Assembly (NCBI GenBank): GCA_002786225.1
Contig: PEQN01000002.1
Span: 149,265 to 213,264, forward strand
From: Leptospira sp.
Lineage (GTDB): Bacteria > Spirochaetota > Leptospiria > Leptospirales > Leptospiraceae
Reading direction: 5' to 3'
Length of the DNA: 64,000 nucleotides
Positions 37,168 through 45,678 of this stretch are shown here, piece after piece. Under the pieces are notes generated by a model. The model worked only from the letters and a program-made list of their open reading frames with translations. It searched no databases and was not told the origin of the DNA. The translations under genes were made by a program, and so were the position numbers. Each line of letters opens with the position of its first letter. Position 1 is the stretch's first letter.

Positions 37168-38252
37168 TATCCTTTATCCGATTTAATTCTATCCTGAGGA
37201 CTAACGATATCCGTAACCCGAACTCCAAAGTTCTCATCAATTACCACAACTTCCCCTTTGGCTATCAACTTTCCATTCACAAGTAAATCTACGGGTTCAC
37301 CGGCTAGTTTATCCAACTCGATAATGGAACCTTCCCCAAGTCCAAGAATATCCTTAATATACATTTTCGTTCTTCCTAGCTCCACAGTAAGAGCCATCTG
37401 AACGTCCATCAAAAGATTGAGATTTGTATTTCCTGAAGCAGCACCTGCAGTGGAAAGAGAGGGAAAGCCAATTCCCTTGATTCCCACCTGTGGTTGATTG
37501 CTTGCAAAACCACCCATATTCATGCCTCCACCTTGCATAGGCACATTCATGCCACCGCTGGATTGCATGCTAGCTCCGTTTTTGGAGATATCCAAAATAG
37601 ACTGGGCATTATCGCTAGAAATTATATAGCTTACTTTAAATGATCCTATGGAATCGATGTTAAGCGTAAATTGGGTTTTGACAAGGGTCTGCCCATCCGG
37701 CAAACGCAAATCATTGGGAGCATTCACCAAAACAATATCAGGTGGGGAACCAGAGAGAGATCCACCCAGCTTCATTCCTATCTGGGCAGTGACCGTTCCC
37801 ATCATGGGAGAAAGGCAATCTTTCAAAGTCTGCAATTGTGCCATATCCATGGCACCAGCTGGCCCAGATCCGCCCATCATGAGTCCTGCGATCTTTGCAG
37901 CATTCTCTTGGGCTATGATGATGGAGATTCTACCACTAAAGATTCCTTGCACCTGGGAATACAAACAAACCGATTTGCTGCCCAATTCTTGGCTAATTTC
38001 CGATGAACTTCGAGATTCTGTGGATGGATTGTTGAAACGAGTATTTTTGGCGAGTATGGTTCCAAGAACATTTCCAGCAGTCTGGAAAGCTTGGCCTAAC
38101 ATGTCCGATATGATGTCTCTATCTATAGGTGATAAGGAATCAGCCATAGATCCAGAGGAGGAGGCAGAACCCCCGCCCATGTCGAATGGACTGTCTTCCG
38201 CACCTTGTAAAAGGGCGTCTATTTCGTCTTGTGATAGGGAACCTTCACCCAT
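37167..38252 (-). CDS. fliY: flagellar motor switch protein FliY (FliN/CheC fusion type)
   Basis: 361 residues. The first ~15 residues carry LSQDEIDALLQG, the CheY-P-binding motif shared with FliM. A CheC-like middle domain (about 40-230) follows, and the C-terminal SpoA/FliN domain (about 275-355) contains MDVQMALTVELGRTKMYIKD and LLVNGKLIAKGEVVVIDENF. It builds the C-ring that reverses rotation. The two CheC phosphatase motifs (E-x-x-N) read SDMLGQAFQ and DCLSPMMG, so CheY-P dephosphorylation may be lost. It is first in the long flagellar transcript and preceded by a motif copy at 38290-38303. Confidence 0.92.
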   Translation of the reverse strand: MGEGSLSQDEIDALLQGAEDSPFDMGGGSASSSGSMADSLSPIDRDIISDMLGQAFQTAGNVLGTILAKNTRFNNPSTESRSSSEISQELGSKSVCLYSQVQGIFSGRISIIIAQENAAKIAGLMMGGSGPAGAMDMAQLQTLKDCLSPMMGTVTAQIGMKLGGSLSGSPPDIVLVNAPNDLRLPDGQTLVKTQFTLNIDSIGSFKVSYIISSDNAQSILDISKNGASMQSSGGMNVPMQGGGMNMGGFASNQPQVGIKGIGFPSLSTAGAASGNTNLNLLMDVQMALTVELGRTKMYIKDILGLGEGSIIELDKLAGEPVDLLVNGKLIAKGEVVVIDENFGVRVTDIVSPQDRIKSDKG

Positions 38253-38289
38253 TTACAGCTCCAATACGGATCATAATCTTAACTAAGGG

Positions 38290-38303
38290 TAATGAGACAT
38301 AAT
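38290..38303. promoter_or_regulatory. shared upstream motif TAATGAGACATAAT (copy 3, fliY)
   Basis: Differs by one base from TAATGTGACATAAT seen upstream of fliI and the SpiroCoCo gene. It lies 38 bp upstream of the fliY start, in inverted orientation relative to the gene. This argues for a protein-binding site more than for a -10 box. Confidence 0.45.
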
Positions 38304-38354
38304 AACCTTGATTTTGTCATCTGTTTTTTTATATAGGATAGAAAAAAATGAAAA

Positions 38355-38681
38355 TTATTCATCGAAGGCATCCATTCTGCCTTCGCTATAAGCCCTTAGA
38401 TTATCGTAAGAAAAAATTCCAGTATTATGGTAGTCATTCCAAAGGATATTGATTGCATATCTGCCAACTTTATTCCAGGAAATAATAGCTGCCTTAGTGA
38501 TATGACCCGTAGCTTGACCGACTTTTCCGCCGTGCCCACCTCTACAAGTTGCGCAAGGGCATAATTTTCTAAGGCTAAGCAAATTGTATGTAGATTGAAA
38601 ACCATCCTTCCAAAGAATCCTTAGATCATTCTCGTCGTATTCAATTTGTTGGGGAATGGTTTTCTTTAAGTCTTGGACCAT
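38355..38681 (-). CDS. DUF971 (gamma-butyrobetaine hydroxylase N-terminal-like) domain protein
   Basis: 108 residues. The pattern LRILWKDGFQSTYNLLSLRK followed by CPCATC matches DUF971: W-x-D-G, L-R-x-x-C-x-C-A-x-C, later WNKVGRYAINILWNDYHNTG and IFSYDNLR. The Cys cluster binds a metal in related domains. In eukaryotes this fold is the N-terminal part of gamma-butyrobetaine dioxygenase; bacterial stand-alone members are often near iron-sulfur or housekeeping genes and are of unknown function. It stands alone between the fliY operon and glyA. Confidence 0.82.
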   Translation of the reverse strand: MVQDLKKTIPQQIEYDENDLRILWKDGFQSTYNLLSLRKLCPCATCRGGHGGKVGQATGHITKAAIISWNKVGRYAINILWNDYHNTGIFSYDNLRAYSEGRMDAFDE

Positions 38682-38796
38682 AGCTTACATAATTCAGAAC
38701 TTGGGTTTTTGGCAATGATTTTCTGAATTTGGAGAATGCTGAATTCCAAAGCATTTTTCTGAAAAATTCTAAATCATGGAAAAAAGAAATTTTCCC

Positions 38797-38810
38797 TAAA
38801 GAGACATCAT
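38797..38810. promoter_or_regulatory. variant of the shared upstream motif before glyA
   Basis: TAAAGAGACATCAT matches TAATGAGACATAAT at 12 of 14 positions and ends 13 bp before the glyA ATG. It could be a weaker site of the same regulator or a chance match. Confidence 0.3.
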
Positions 38811-38823
38811 CCAATCTGGATCT

Positions 38824-40068
38824 ATGAGTATCCTATCCAAAGCAGATCCAGAAGTTTTTTCCGCTATCCAAAAAGAAGATGAGAGACAAGAGAATTCCCT
38901 AGAACTTATAGCCTCAGAAAATTTTGTATCCCAAGCTGTTCTTGAAGCCTATCATTCTACACTTACAAATAAATATGCGGAAGGATACCCAGGCAAAAGA
39001 TACTATAACGGTTGCGAAAATGCTGACACGGTAGAGCAACTTGCAATCGACCGTGCTAAGAAAATTTTTAAAGCAGAATATGCGAATGTTCAACCTCATT
39101 CTGGTGCACAAGCAAACATGGCTGTTTTTCTTGCCTGCCTGGAACCTGGTGATACCTTTCTTGGAATGAACCTAGCACATGGAGGACACCTAACTCATGG
39201 TTCGGCGGTGAATATTAGTGGTAGATATTTCAAACCTGTAGCATACGGAGTTCGTGAGTCAGATCATAGAATTGATATGGACGAGGTTGCAAAAATTGCC
39301 AAAGAATCCAAACCTAAACTTATCATTGTAGGTGCCTCAGCCTATCCACGAACCTTAGATTTTCCAAGATTCAAAGAAATTGCTGACTCAGTTGGTGCAA
39401 AGCTCATGGCAGACATGGCACATATCTCTGGTTTGGTGGCAACAGGTGCCCACCCTAGTCCGGTAGGAATCTGTGATTATGTTACTACTACAACTCATAA
39501 AACACTTAGGGGACCTAGAGGTGGACTCATCCTCTCCCAAGAAGCCAATGAAAAAATACTAAACTCTAGAGTCTTCCCTGGAATCCAAGGTGGTCCTCTC
39601 ATGCATGTGATTGCTGCAAAAGCAGTTGCCTTTGGTGAAGCCTTGCAACCTGAATTCAAAACCTACATAGAACAAGTTGTGAAAAATGCAAAAGTTCTAG
39701 CGGAAGTATTCCTTTCTCGTGGATACAGAGTAATTTCTGGGGGAACCGATAATCATTTAGTTCTAGTGGATGTTAGCGTTAAAGGTATGACTGGTAAGGA
39801 TGCAGCCGATGCTATGGACCATGTAGGCTTTACTGTTAATAAGAATGGTATCCCTTTTGATAAGAACCCACCAGCCATTACATCAGGAATCCGTCTTGGA
39901 ACACCAGCTCTTACAACTCGTGGGCTCAAGGAAGATGAAATAAAAAAAGTGGGAAATTTGATCTGCGACCTTCTCGATCATTTGGGTGATGAAGCCAAAG
40001 CAAAATCTGTCAAAGCAAGTGTTGCTGAAATTACAAAATCCTTTCCTATGGATAAATTTCGAATCTAG
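38824..40068 (+). CDS. glyA: serine hydroxymethyltransferase
   Basis: 414 residues beginning [20 protein letters not shown]. Family landmarks: [31 protein letters not shown], and the PLP-binding Lys in [15 protein letters not shown]. It interconverts serine and glycine with tetrahydrofolate, the main source of one-carbon units. It is monocistronic and convergent with ilvD, with a shared bidirectional terminator at 40082-40108. Confidence 0.97.
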   Translation: MSILSKADPEVFSAIQKEDERQENSLELIASENFVSQAVLEAYHSTLTNKYAEGYPGKRYYNGCENADTVEQLAIDRAKKIFKAEYANVQPHSGAQANMAVFLACLEPGDTFLGMNLAHGGHLTHGSAVNISGRYFKPVAYGVRESDHRIDMDEVAKIAKESKPKLIIVGASAYPRTLDFPRFKEIADSVGAKLMADMAHISGLVATGAHPSPVGICDYVTTTTHKTLRGPRGGLILSQEANEKILNSRVFPGIQGGPLMHVIAAKAVAFGEALQPEFKTYIEQVVKNAKVLAEVFLSRGYRVISGGTDNHLVLVDVSVKGMTGKDAADAMDHVGFTVNKNGIPFDKNPPAITSGIRLGTPALTTRGLKEDEIKKVGNLICDLLDHLGDEAKAKSVKASVAEITKSFPMDKFRI

Positions 40069-40081
40069 ATAAACTGAAGAC

Positions 40082-40108
40082 AAATTCTATTTTTTCAAAA
40101 TAGAATTT
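40082..40108. terminator. bidirectional terminator between glyA and ilvD
   Basis: A perfect 12-bp inverted repeat, AAATTCTATTTT (40082-40093) and AAAATAGAATTT (40097-40108), has a 3-nt loop. It is AT-rich, with runs of T or A at both ends, so it can work in both directions for the convergent genes. The right arm ends at the last base of the ilvD stop codon. Confidence 0.75.
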
Positions 40109-41784
40109 TATCTATCAGTCAAACAGCCACCACTCGCGTTCTCTACATTCTTAATATACTTCCAAAGATAGCCAGATTTCACTTTGTAATCTGGCTTCTT
40201 CCATTTTGCACGACGTGCATTAAATTCCTCTTCGCTTACTTTAGCTTCTATGGTATTATGAATAGAGTCGATAAGTATAATATCTCCATCCTCCACCAAG
40301 GCTATCTCGCCGCCTTCCATAGCTTCGGGAGTAACATGACCTACCACGAAGCCATGAGTTCCACCAGAAAATCTTCCATCTGTTATAAGAGCAACCTTAT
40401 CCCCTAGGCCTGCACCAATAATTGCAGAGGTTGGCTTTAACATTTCAGGCATACCAGGTCCACCTTTGGGTCCCACATAGCGTATAACAACAACATGACC
40501 AGCTTGAACCTTACCTTCATGGATTCCAGCATTGAGGTCTGCCTCATTATCAAAACAGATGGCTTTACCTTCAAAGATTTCACCCTCATGACCAGTAATC
40601 TTTGCAACAGCACCTAACTTGGCTATATTGCCATAAAGAACTTGTATATGCCCTTCAGGCTTAACTGGATTAGAAAGTGGCCTCAAAAGATCTTGGCCTT
40701 CTGGAAGACCAGGAAGGTCTTTTAGATTTTCCTCTATCGTCTTACCTGTAACTGTCATGCAGGAACCATCTATCATACCTTCCTTCAACATGAACTTGAG
40801 AATGGCAGGAACACCTCCAATCTTAAAGAGATCCTCCATTAGATACTTGCCGCTAGGCTTCATGTCAGCTAGAAGTGGAGTGGTATCTGTGATATTTTGG
40901 ATATCAGTGAGAGTTAATTCGATTCCCATAGTTCTTGCTATGGCTATCATATGCAGAACGGCATTGGTAGATCCACCTAGGACTGTAATGATTTTAAGTG
41001 CGTTTTTGATTGATTTTTCTGTTATAATATCTGATGGCTTGATATCTTTTTCTAAAAGATTGAGAATATACTGACCTACAGTATGGCACTCTTTCTTCTT
41101 CTCTTCGCTTCTTGCTGGACAAGATGAACTGTATGGCAGGCTCATTCCCATAGCCTCGATAGCAGTTGCCATAGTATTTGCTGTATACATTCCCCCACAA
41201 GCACCTGGTCCTGGGCAAGAATTCTTGATTATTTCTTTATAGTCCTCATCCGATATTTTGCCTTGCAACTTCTTTCCATAAGCCTCGAAAGCGGACACTA
41301 TGTTCAACTTTTCACCCTTATAATGGCCCCCATTAATTGTTCCACCATAAACCATAATAGAAGGTCGATTCAGTCTAGCCATAGCCATGATAGCACCTGG
41401 CATATTCTTATCGCAACCTGCGGTAAATATTACCCCATCATAAAAATGAGCACCCGCAATGGACTCTATGGAATCCGCTATAATCTCCCTGGATGGAAGA
41501 GAGTATCGCATCCCATCATTTCCGTTCGTAATTCCATCGCTTACGCCTATGGTATTAAACAAAAGTCCTACAATCTCATTAGTAGCTTGGACTGATTTTT
41601 TCTGCAAGGCAGCAAGATCCGTTAGGTGCATATTGCAAGGATTGCCCTCGAAACCAGTACTTCCTATTCCGACAAAGGCCTTATTCAAATCTTCAAAGGG
41701 AATTCCTGATCCTATAATCATTGCCTGAGAAGCAGGGAGAGTTTCGTCCTGGGTAAGTTTACTACTGTATTTATTAAGTTTCAT
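40108..41784 (-). CDS. ilvD: dihydroxy-acid dehydratase
   Basis: 558 residues. The three iron-sulfur Cys are in [21 protein letters not shown] and [17 protein letters not shown]; the signature [18 protein letters not shown] is near the C terminus. It makes the 2-oxo acid precursors of valine, leucine and isoleucine. It starts with ATG at 41784. It has no branched-chain partner genes next to it, so it is transcribed alone. Confidence 0.97.
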   Translation of the reverse strand: MKLNKYSSKLTQDETLPASQAMIIGSGIPFEDLNKAFVGIGSTGFEGNPCNMHLTDLAALQKKSVQATNEIVGLLFNTIGVSDGITNGNDGMRYSLPSREIIADSIESIAGAHFYDGVIFTAGCDKNMPGAIMAMARLNRPSIMVYGGTINGGHYKGEKLNIVSAFEAYGKKLQGKISDEDYKEIIKNSCPGPGACGGMYTANTMATAIEAMGMSLPYSSSCPARSEEKKKECHTVGQYILNLLEKDIKPSDIITEKSIKNALKIITVLGGSTNAVLHMIAIARTMGIELTLTDIQNITDTTPLLADMKPSGKYLMEDLFKIGGVPAILKFMLKEGMIDGSCMTVTGKTIEENLKDLPGLPEGQDLLRPLSNPVKPEGHIQVLYGNIAKLGAVAKITGHEGEIFEGKAICFDNEADLNAGIHEGKVQAGHVVVIRYVGPKGGPGMPEMLKPTSAIIGAGLGDKVALITDGRFSGGTHGFVVGHVTPEAMEGGEIALVEDGDIILIDSIHNTIEAKVSEEEFNARRAKWKKPDYKVKSGYLWKYIKNVENASGGCLTDR

Positions 41785-41837
41785 TTATTTACTCTAATTT
41801 ATGTTATGTGCAATTTATACTTTTTGATTTTAATGAA

Positions 41838-42257
41838 TTAAATATTCAATTCTCTATAAATCTTTCCAGGTAGGCAGATGTTCTTGCTGAAGTCGCAATA
41901 AAATATTTTGCCTTGGAGTATGAGCTTTCCTTTTCCTTGAAAGGTCAATTCCATGGGTTTCAAATTTAAATAGTATTCTGGTTTCTTGGGATTTGGGGAA
42001 CCTGCAAAAACCAAATTCTGGGATTCAATGATTAAGCCGTCTTTAGCGCTTGCACTGATTACATTAGGAACATCTATTTGAATTCCAAATCCTGAATGTG
42101 CATTTACTTGCAAAAGAATCTTATTTCCGTCTTGTAACTTTTGGATTTCTATAGGTAAGGCATCTTCAGAGGAATTAGTTCCTATATTAGAACTTGCTTT
42201 ATCTCCACAAAAAGTTAGTGCAATCAAAAAAAGAAATGGTAGAAAGATAGACTTCAT
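41838..42257 (-). CDS. small lipoprotein with DsbD-N-terminal-like pattern
   Basis: 139 residues. The signal peptide ends in LTFC (about residue 17), a relaxed spirochaete lipobox. The mature domain is beta-rich and ends in GKIFYCDFSKNICLPGKIY, a pattern like the Y-x-x-C...C-x-P region of the DsbD alpha domain, which receives electrons for disulfide exchange. Both Cys are conserved in that comparison. The function is unproven; a periplasmic redox role is a guess. It is a single gene upstream of ilvD on the same strand. Confidence 0.55.
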   Translation of the reverse strand: MKSIFLPFLFLIALTFCGDKASSNIGTNSSEDALPIEIQKLQDGNKILLQVNAHSGFGIQIDVPNVISASAKDGLIIESQNLVFAGSPNPKKPEYYLNLKPMELTFQGKGKLILQGKIFYCDFSKNICLPGKIYRELNI

Positions 42258-42388
42258 ATTTCCATAATGAAGGGATTCTGAATGCAGTCAAGTAATTGAA
42301 ATCATAAGGTATTCAAGTGAAAATCAAAATGAAAAAAGTTGAATCACCTAAAGCTTAAAGGTATACTTATTCTTTTCATTCTCAATGA

Positions 42389-43543
42389 TTAGATTTTTTG
42401 GAGAACAACACATCGATTAGAATTTGTTCCCTTTTCATTATTATCTACTTTCCAGCAATTCGAAAGCTTAGTGAATTTCTGTGTGTTGATATACGTTCTA
42501 CTCCATGCAAGCCCTGATCGCATTCCTGCCTCAACCACATAGTCATCTAAAGAGATGACATTTTTTCCTTTCTTCACTTCCCCTACTTCAATAACCAAAT
42601 AGGAATTTCTCTTAAGAATACGAGCTGATGATTTCAAAGTGTTCGCCATAAAATTGGTCCACTCATCTATTGAAGAAAACATAGAAATCTTATCAGTTTG
42701 TTCGTCAGGTATTCCTAGAAACCAATGACGAATCCAATTATCATTTTTATAGTCCACCTTATCTAAAAAAGGTGGTGAGGTAACAAGAAGGTCAGCTGAT
42801 TCAGAAGGAATTTGATCCATATTCTCCGTACTTGAGAGATAGTATTGGTTCTTTCCTGAAAATTCATGGTAAAAAGGAGGAAGGCTATCTGCTAAATCAC
42901 GTTTCAACTTCGACTCTATTCTAGGTAAGATAGACCTGTATTCTGGTAGAATTCCTTTTTTCGTATTGTTTTTTCTTTGTTGTATGGCTGGAATTGAAAC
43001 CTGTGGAAAACTATAAACAGAAAAAAATCCTGGACTGTGACCATGCAACCTTGAAAGAGTTACCAACTTAAGAAAGTTAGTCTCAGGTGATGGATTTTCA
43101 TTGCAAAAATTTCTGAAATTTTTTATTTCTCGAAGTGTATCTTTATGATAGAAAGCAAGTAAGGCTTCATCCAATTCTTCTTCCTTGGGCTTAGAACTTA
43201 AGTCTACTTTCTTAAGTGTTTTAATTAAAGAATCTTTACTAGGAATTTGAGAGCGCGATTTTGCCAAAAAAATTGAAAGCGGATTTACATCATTGTGAAT
43301 GGCATAATGACCCTCCAAATTAGCTTGTATTGCCGTTGTTCCCCTTCCACCAAATGGATCCATTACAACAGAAGCTTTTTTCGTTAAAAATTCAGAAAAG
43401 AAAAATGAGGGCAATTCTGGCTTAAAAGAAGCCCTATAACTTACCGCATAATGTAGTGAATGCGATTGTCTCTGCCTAGCTGTCCAAAATTCTCCAAATA
43501 AACGACGATCCAAAATTTCTTTTTTGAGAATTAAATCTTCCAT
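42389..43543 (-). CDS. DNA methyltransferase, N4-cytosine/N6-adenine type, orphan
   Basis: 384 residues. The SAM-binding motif is [13 protein letters not shown] (DPFGGRG, 62-68) and the catalytic motif is TSPPF (255-259). TSPP is typical of N4-cytosine enzymes. The order SAM motif, long target region, then catalytic motif corresponds to the alpha layout. No restriction endonuclease or specificity gene is next to it, so it is an orphan methylase, perhaps epigenetic. A copy of the shared motif lies 58 bp upstream (43601-43612). Confidence 0.8.
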   Translation of the reverse strand: MEDLILKKEILDRRLFGEFWTARQRQSHSLHYAVSYRASFKPELPSFFFSEFLTKKASVVMDPFGGRGTTAIQANLEGHYAIHNDVNPLSIFLAKSRSQIPSKDSLIKTLKKVDLSSKPKEEELDEALLAFYHKDTLREIKNFRNFCNENPSPETNFLKLVTLSRLHGHSPGFFSVYSFPQVSIPAIQQRKNNTKKGILPEYRSILPRIESKLKRDLADSLPPFYHEFSGKNQYYLSSTENMDQIPSESADLLVTSPPFLDKVDYKNDNWIRHWFLGIPDEQTDKISMFSSIDEWTNFMANTLKSSARILKRNSYLVIEVGEVKKGKNVISLDDYVVEAGMRSGLAWSRTYINTQKFTKLSNCWKVDNNEKGTNSNRCVVLQKI

Positions 43544-43600
43544 AGTATAAGTCTATGGTCGGTTGGAAGTGTGAATTTACTTCACAACTAATAAAGATTA

Positions 43601-43612
43601 TATGAGACATAA
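43601..43612. promoter_or_regulatory. shared upstream motif TATGAGACATAA (copy 4, DNA methylase)
   Basis: Matches the core ATGAGACATAA of the fliY copy exactly. It lies 57 bp upstream of the methyltransferase start in inverted orientation, in the gap between it and the pseudouridine synthase gene. Confidence 0.4.
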
Positions 43613-43618
43613 GGAAAT

Positions 43619-44602
43619 CTAAAAGTGAAGGTCAGGAGGAATGGGAGAAATTATTTTCATTTTTTCCATAGAAATCGGATGAGAGAACTCTAATTGATAG
43701 GCATGGAGTGCTTGACGATTATGCCCTAGTATTTCAGCAAATTCATCCTTCCAGCCAGATTCAATAAATTTCAAAAATACACCCTCATCTCTACCATAGA
43801 TTTTGTCCCCTAGAAGTGGGAATCCATAAGAGAATAGACTAGCACGTATTTGGTGAATTCTACCTGTAAGAGGAAAAGCTGCAAGCATACTTATTCCAGC
43901 TCTGAAATTTAATTTATCAAACCTTGTGATTGCATAACCCATGGAATCTGCTTTTTTTAATTCCAATAAATTCGTATTATCCTTTGGCAAATTCTTTTGG
44001 TTGAGGACTTTTTTCTTTCGAATGGAAGAATACATATCTGCTTCTATCCATCCTTCAAGGACAATTTGTTCTGGGAAATCACCATATACAAAAACCCTAT
44101 ACTCCTTATGTATCTTTCTTTGTTGAAACATAAAAGCTATCTTTTGGCTGGATTGAGCATCTTTTGCAAATAAACAAACACCTGAAGTCTCGCGGTCTAG
44201 TCTGTGGCAAGGGTACAATTTGCAGGAAAAATCAACTTCCAGAATACTCAGTAGATTATTTTTTCTATACCTTCCCGCTGGATGAACAGGTATATCCCCA
44301 GGTTTATTAACAATCAATAAATACTCATCCTCATATAATACGGAGTAATTCGTATCTACAGATGGCTCTTCTGCTTCGAATCTTTCAAGGTAGCAGATTA
44401 TTTCATCATTAGGAAAAATTTGCCTATCTTCTTGAATCAAATTCCCATTTAAAAATATTCTATTTAAGGCAAGCATGCCTACCCATTCTTCCAGGCTAAA
44501 ATAAGAAAATCTTTCACTAAGATATTTTAATAAAAAAGTCTTATGCTTGCATATGGTTTTATGTTTTATGAAATCAAGTGAATCATAGTCTCTGAGATTC
44601 AT
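43619..44602 (-). CDS. RluA-family pseudouridine synthase
   Basis: 327 residues. The N terminus has an S4-like RNA-binding part (LKYLSERFSYFSLEEWVGML, then NRIFLNGNLIQEDRQIFPND). The catalytic motif is CHRLDRETSGVCLFAKD with the essential Asp, followed by KEYRVFVYG and the late FPLTGRIHQIRASL. It isomerises uridines in rRNA or tRNA; the exact site cannot be assigned. It lies 8 bp after the PilZ gene and probably shares its transcript. Confidence 0.88.
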   Translation of the reverse strand: MNLRDYDSLDFIKHKTICKHKTFLLKYLSERFSYFSLEEWVGMLALNRIFLNGNLIQEDRQIFPNDEIICYLERFEAEEPSVDTNYSVLYEDEYLLIVNKPGDIPVHPAGRYRKNNLLSILEVDFSCKLYPCHRLDRETSGVCLFAKDAQSSQKIAFMFQQRKIHKEYRVFVYGDFPEQIVLEGWIEADMYSSIRKKKVLNQKNLPKDNTNLLELKKADSMGYAITRFDKLNFRAGISMLAAFPLTGRIHQIRASLFSYGFPLLGDKIYGRDEGVFLKFIESGWKDEFAEILGHNRQALHAYQLEFSHPISMEKMKIISPIPPDLHF

Positions 44603-44610
44603 TATAAAAA

Positions 44611-45666
44611 TTAATCTTGCGATTTATTAAGGAATTTTTCAATTTCTTCGTTCGTATTACTGACGTTATTATAAAACTGTATCCCTACTCGAAACATGAC
44701 TTCTGTATTCTTTATATTTTTAATGATACCCCTGCAGACAACTTTCTTCTTGTCTGGAAGATTCAAATCAAAAACTATAGTCTCTCCCATAGTCATAGAT
44801 CTAGAAAATAACCTTGATTGAGGATGAAGAAAGGATAAGCCTGTTGCACTTAAATCATTTACATCACAAATTTCTTTGGATTCTTGGAACACTCCCGTCT
44901 GAATTAAATCAGATGTAAGTGCTTGAGAAATTTTGGATATAATGTCATAGGATTCGAATGGTAATACATTCTCTGAATTTACTTGAACATAACCCAAAGA
45001 AGAATAGCCTTTATATTTAAGAGGAACTGTGATTTCTGAAAGAAAATCTTCATTTAATTTGGCAATAGAAACCAAACGAATGTATTCATGGAAGGGTAGA
45101 AAGCTAGGATGATTAAAATTTTCAGCTTTTCGATCAGGAATATAGATGGGCTTATCATAATTCTGCATTAATCTCATTCGACCATCCAATCTTGCAGAAA
45201 TATATATATTTACATTCCTAAACTTTGAATTCAGCCTTTGCGAATATTCTTTAATGATTGTATCTACTTTCTTATCAACAAAACCTATTGCTTTTTGGAT
45301 ATCATTTTGATTAATAAGATTAGTAACAGATAATTTTGGATTATTTTCTTGCAGGATAACTCGATTCGATTCTCGCTTAGCCTCCGTTATGGTCATTTTT
45401 ATTGGTGATAGTATCTCTATTCCTTTATCATCACCACCTAATTTTTTAAAAGTTACTTGAATTTTGGTTCCATTATGAATTACAGATAAATTTCTCTCTA
45501 TGCCTTGCGAGTTTTTAGTATTTAGAATGATAAGACCCTTCTCTTTCATGGCAATAATTTTGATAGGGAACTCTTGCCCATCTTGATTAAGGAGAACTGG
45601 TAATCTTCCAAAAAGTAAATTAATAACTTTGATTATAGATGAAAAATCAGTTACTAATTTGTCCAT
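44611..45666 (-). CDS. DUF1577/PilZ-like domain protein
   Basis: 351 residues. The C-terminal PilZ-like barrel has the DLSATGLSF segment (a D-x-S-x-x-G motif used to bind cyclic di-GMP) and GIIKNIKNTEVMFRVGIQFYN. An upstream RESNR sequence (about residues 96-100) could supply the RxxxR. The N-terminal ~90 residues form another small beta domain (YcgR-N-like). The combination is typical of a spirochaete family annotated DUF1577. It probably senses cyclic di-GMP. It sits between the pseudouridine synthase and the fusion gene. Confidence 0.68.
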   Translation of the reverse strand: MDKLVTDFSSIIKVINLLFGRLPVLLNQDGQEFPIKIIAMKEKGLIILNTKNSQGIERNLSVIHNGTKIQVTFKKLGGDDKGIEILSPIKMTITEAKRESNRVILQENNPKLSVTNLINQNDIQKAIGFVDKKVDTIIKEYSQRLNSKFRNVNIYISARLDGRMRLMQNYDKPIYIPDRKAENFNHPSFLPFHEYIRLVSIAKLNEDFLSEITVPLKYKGYSSLGYVQVNSENVLPFESYDIISKISQALTSDLIQTGVFQESKEICDVNDLSATGLSFLHPQSRLFSRSMTMGETIVFDLNLPDKKKVVCRGIIKNIKNTEVMFRVGIQFYNNVSNTNEEIEKFLNKSQD

Positions 45667-45678
45667 ATCATCATTAGA

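Noticed and set aside
41785..41837. a branched-chain attenuator or riboswitch before ilvD
   Set aside because: The 5' leader is short and AT-rich, with no leader peptide or pairing structure.
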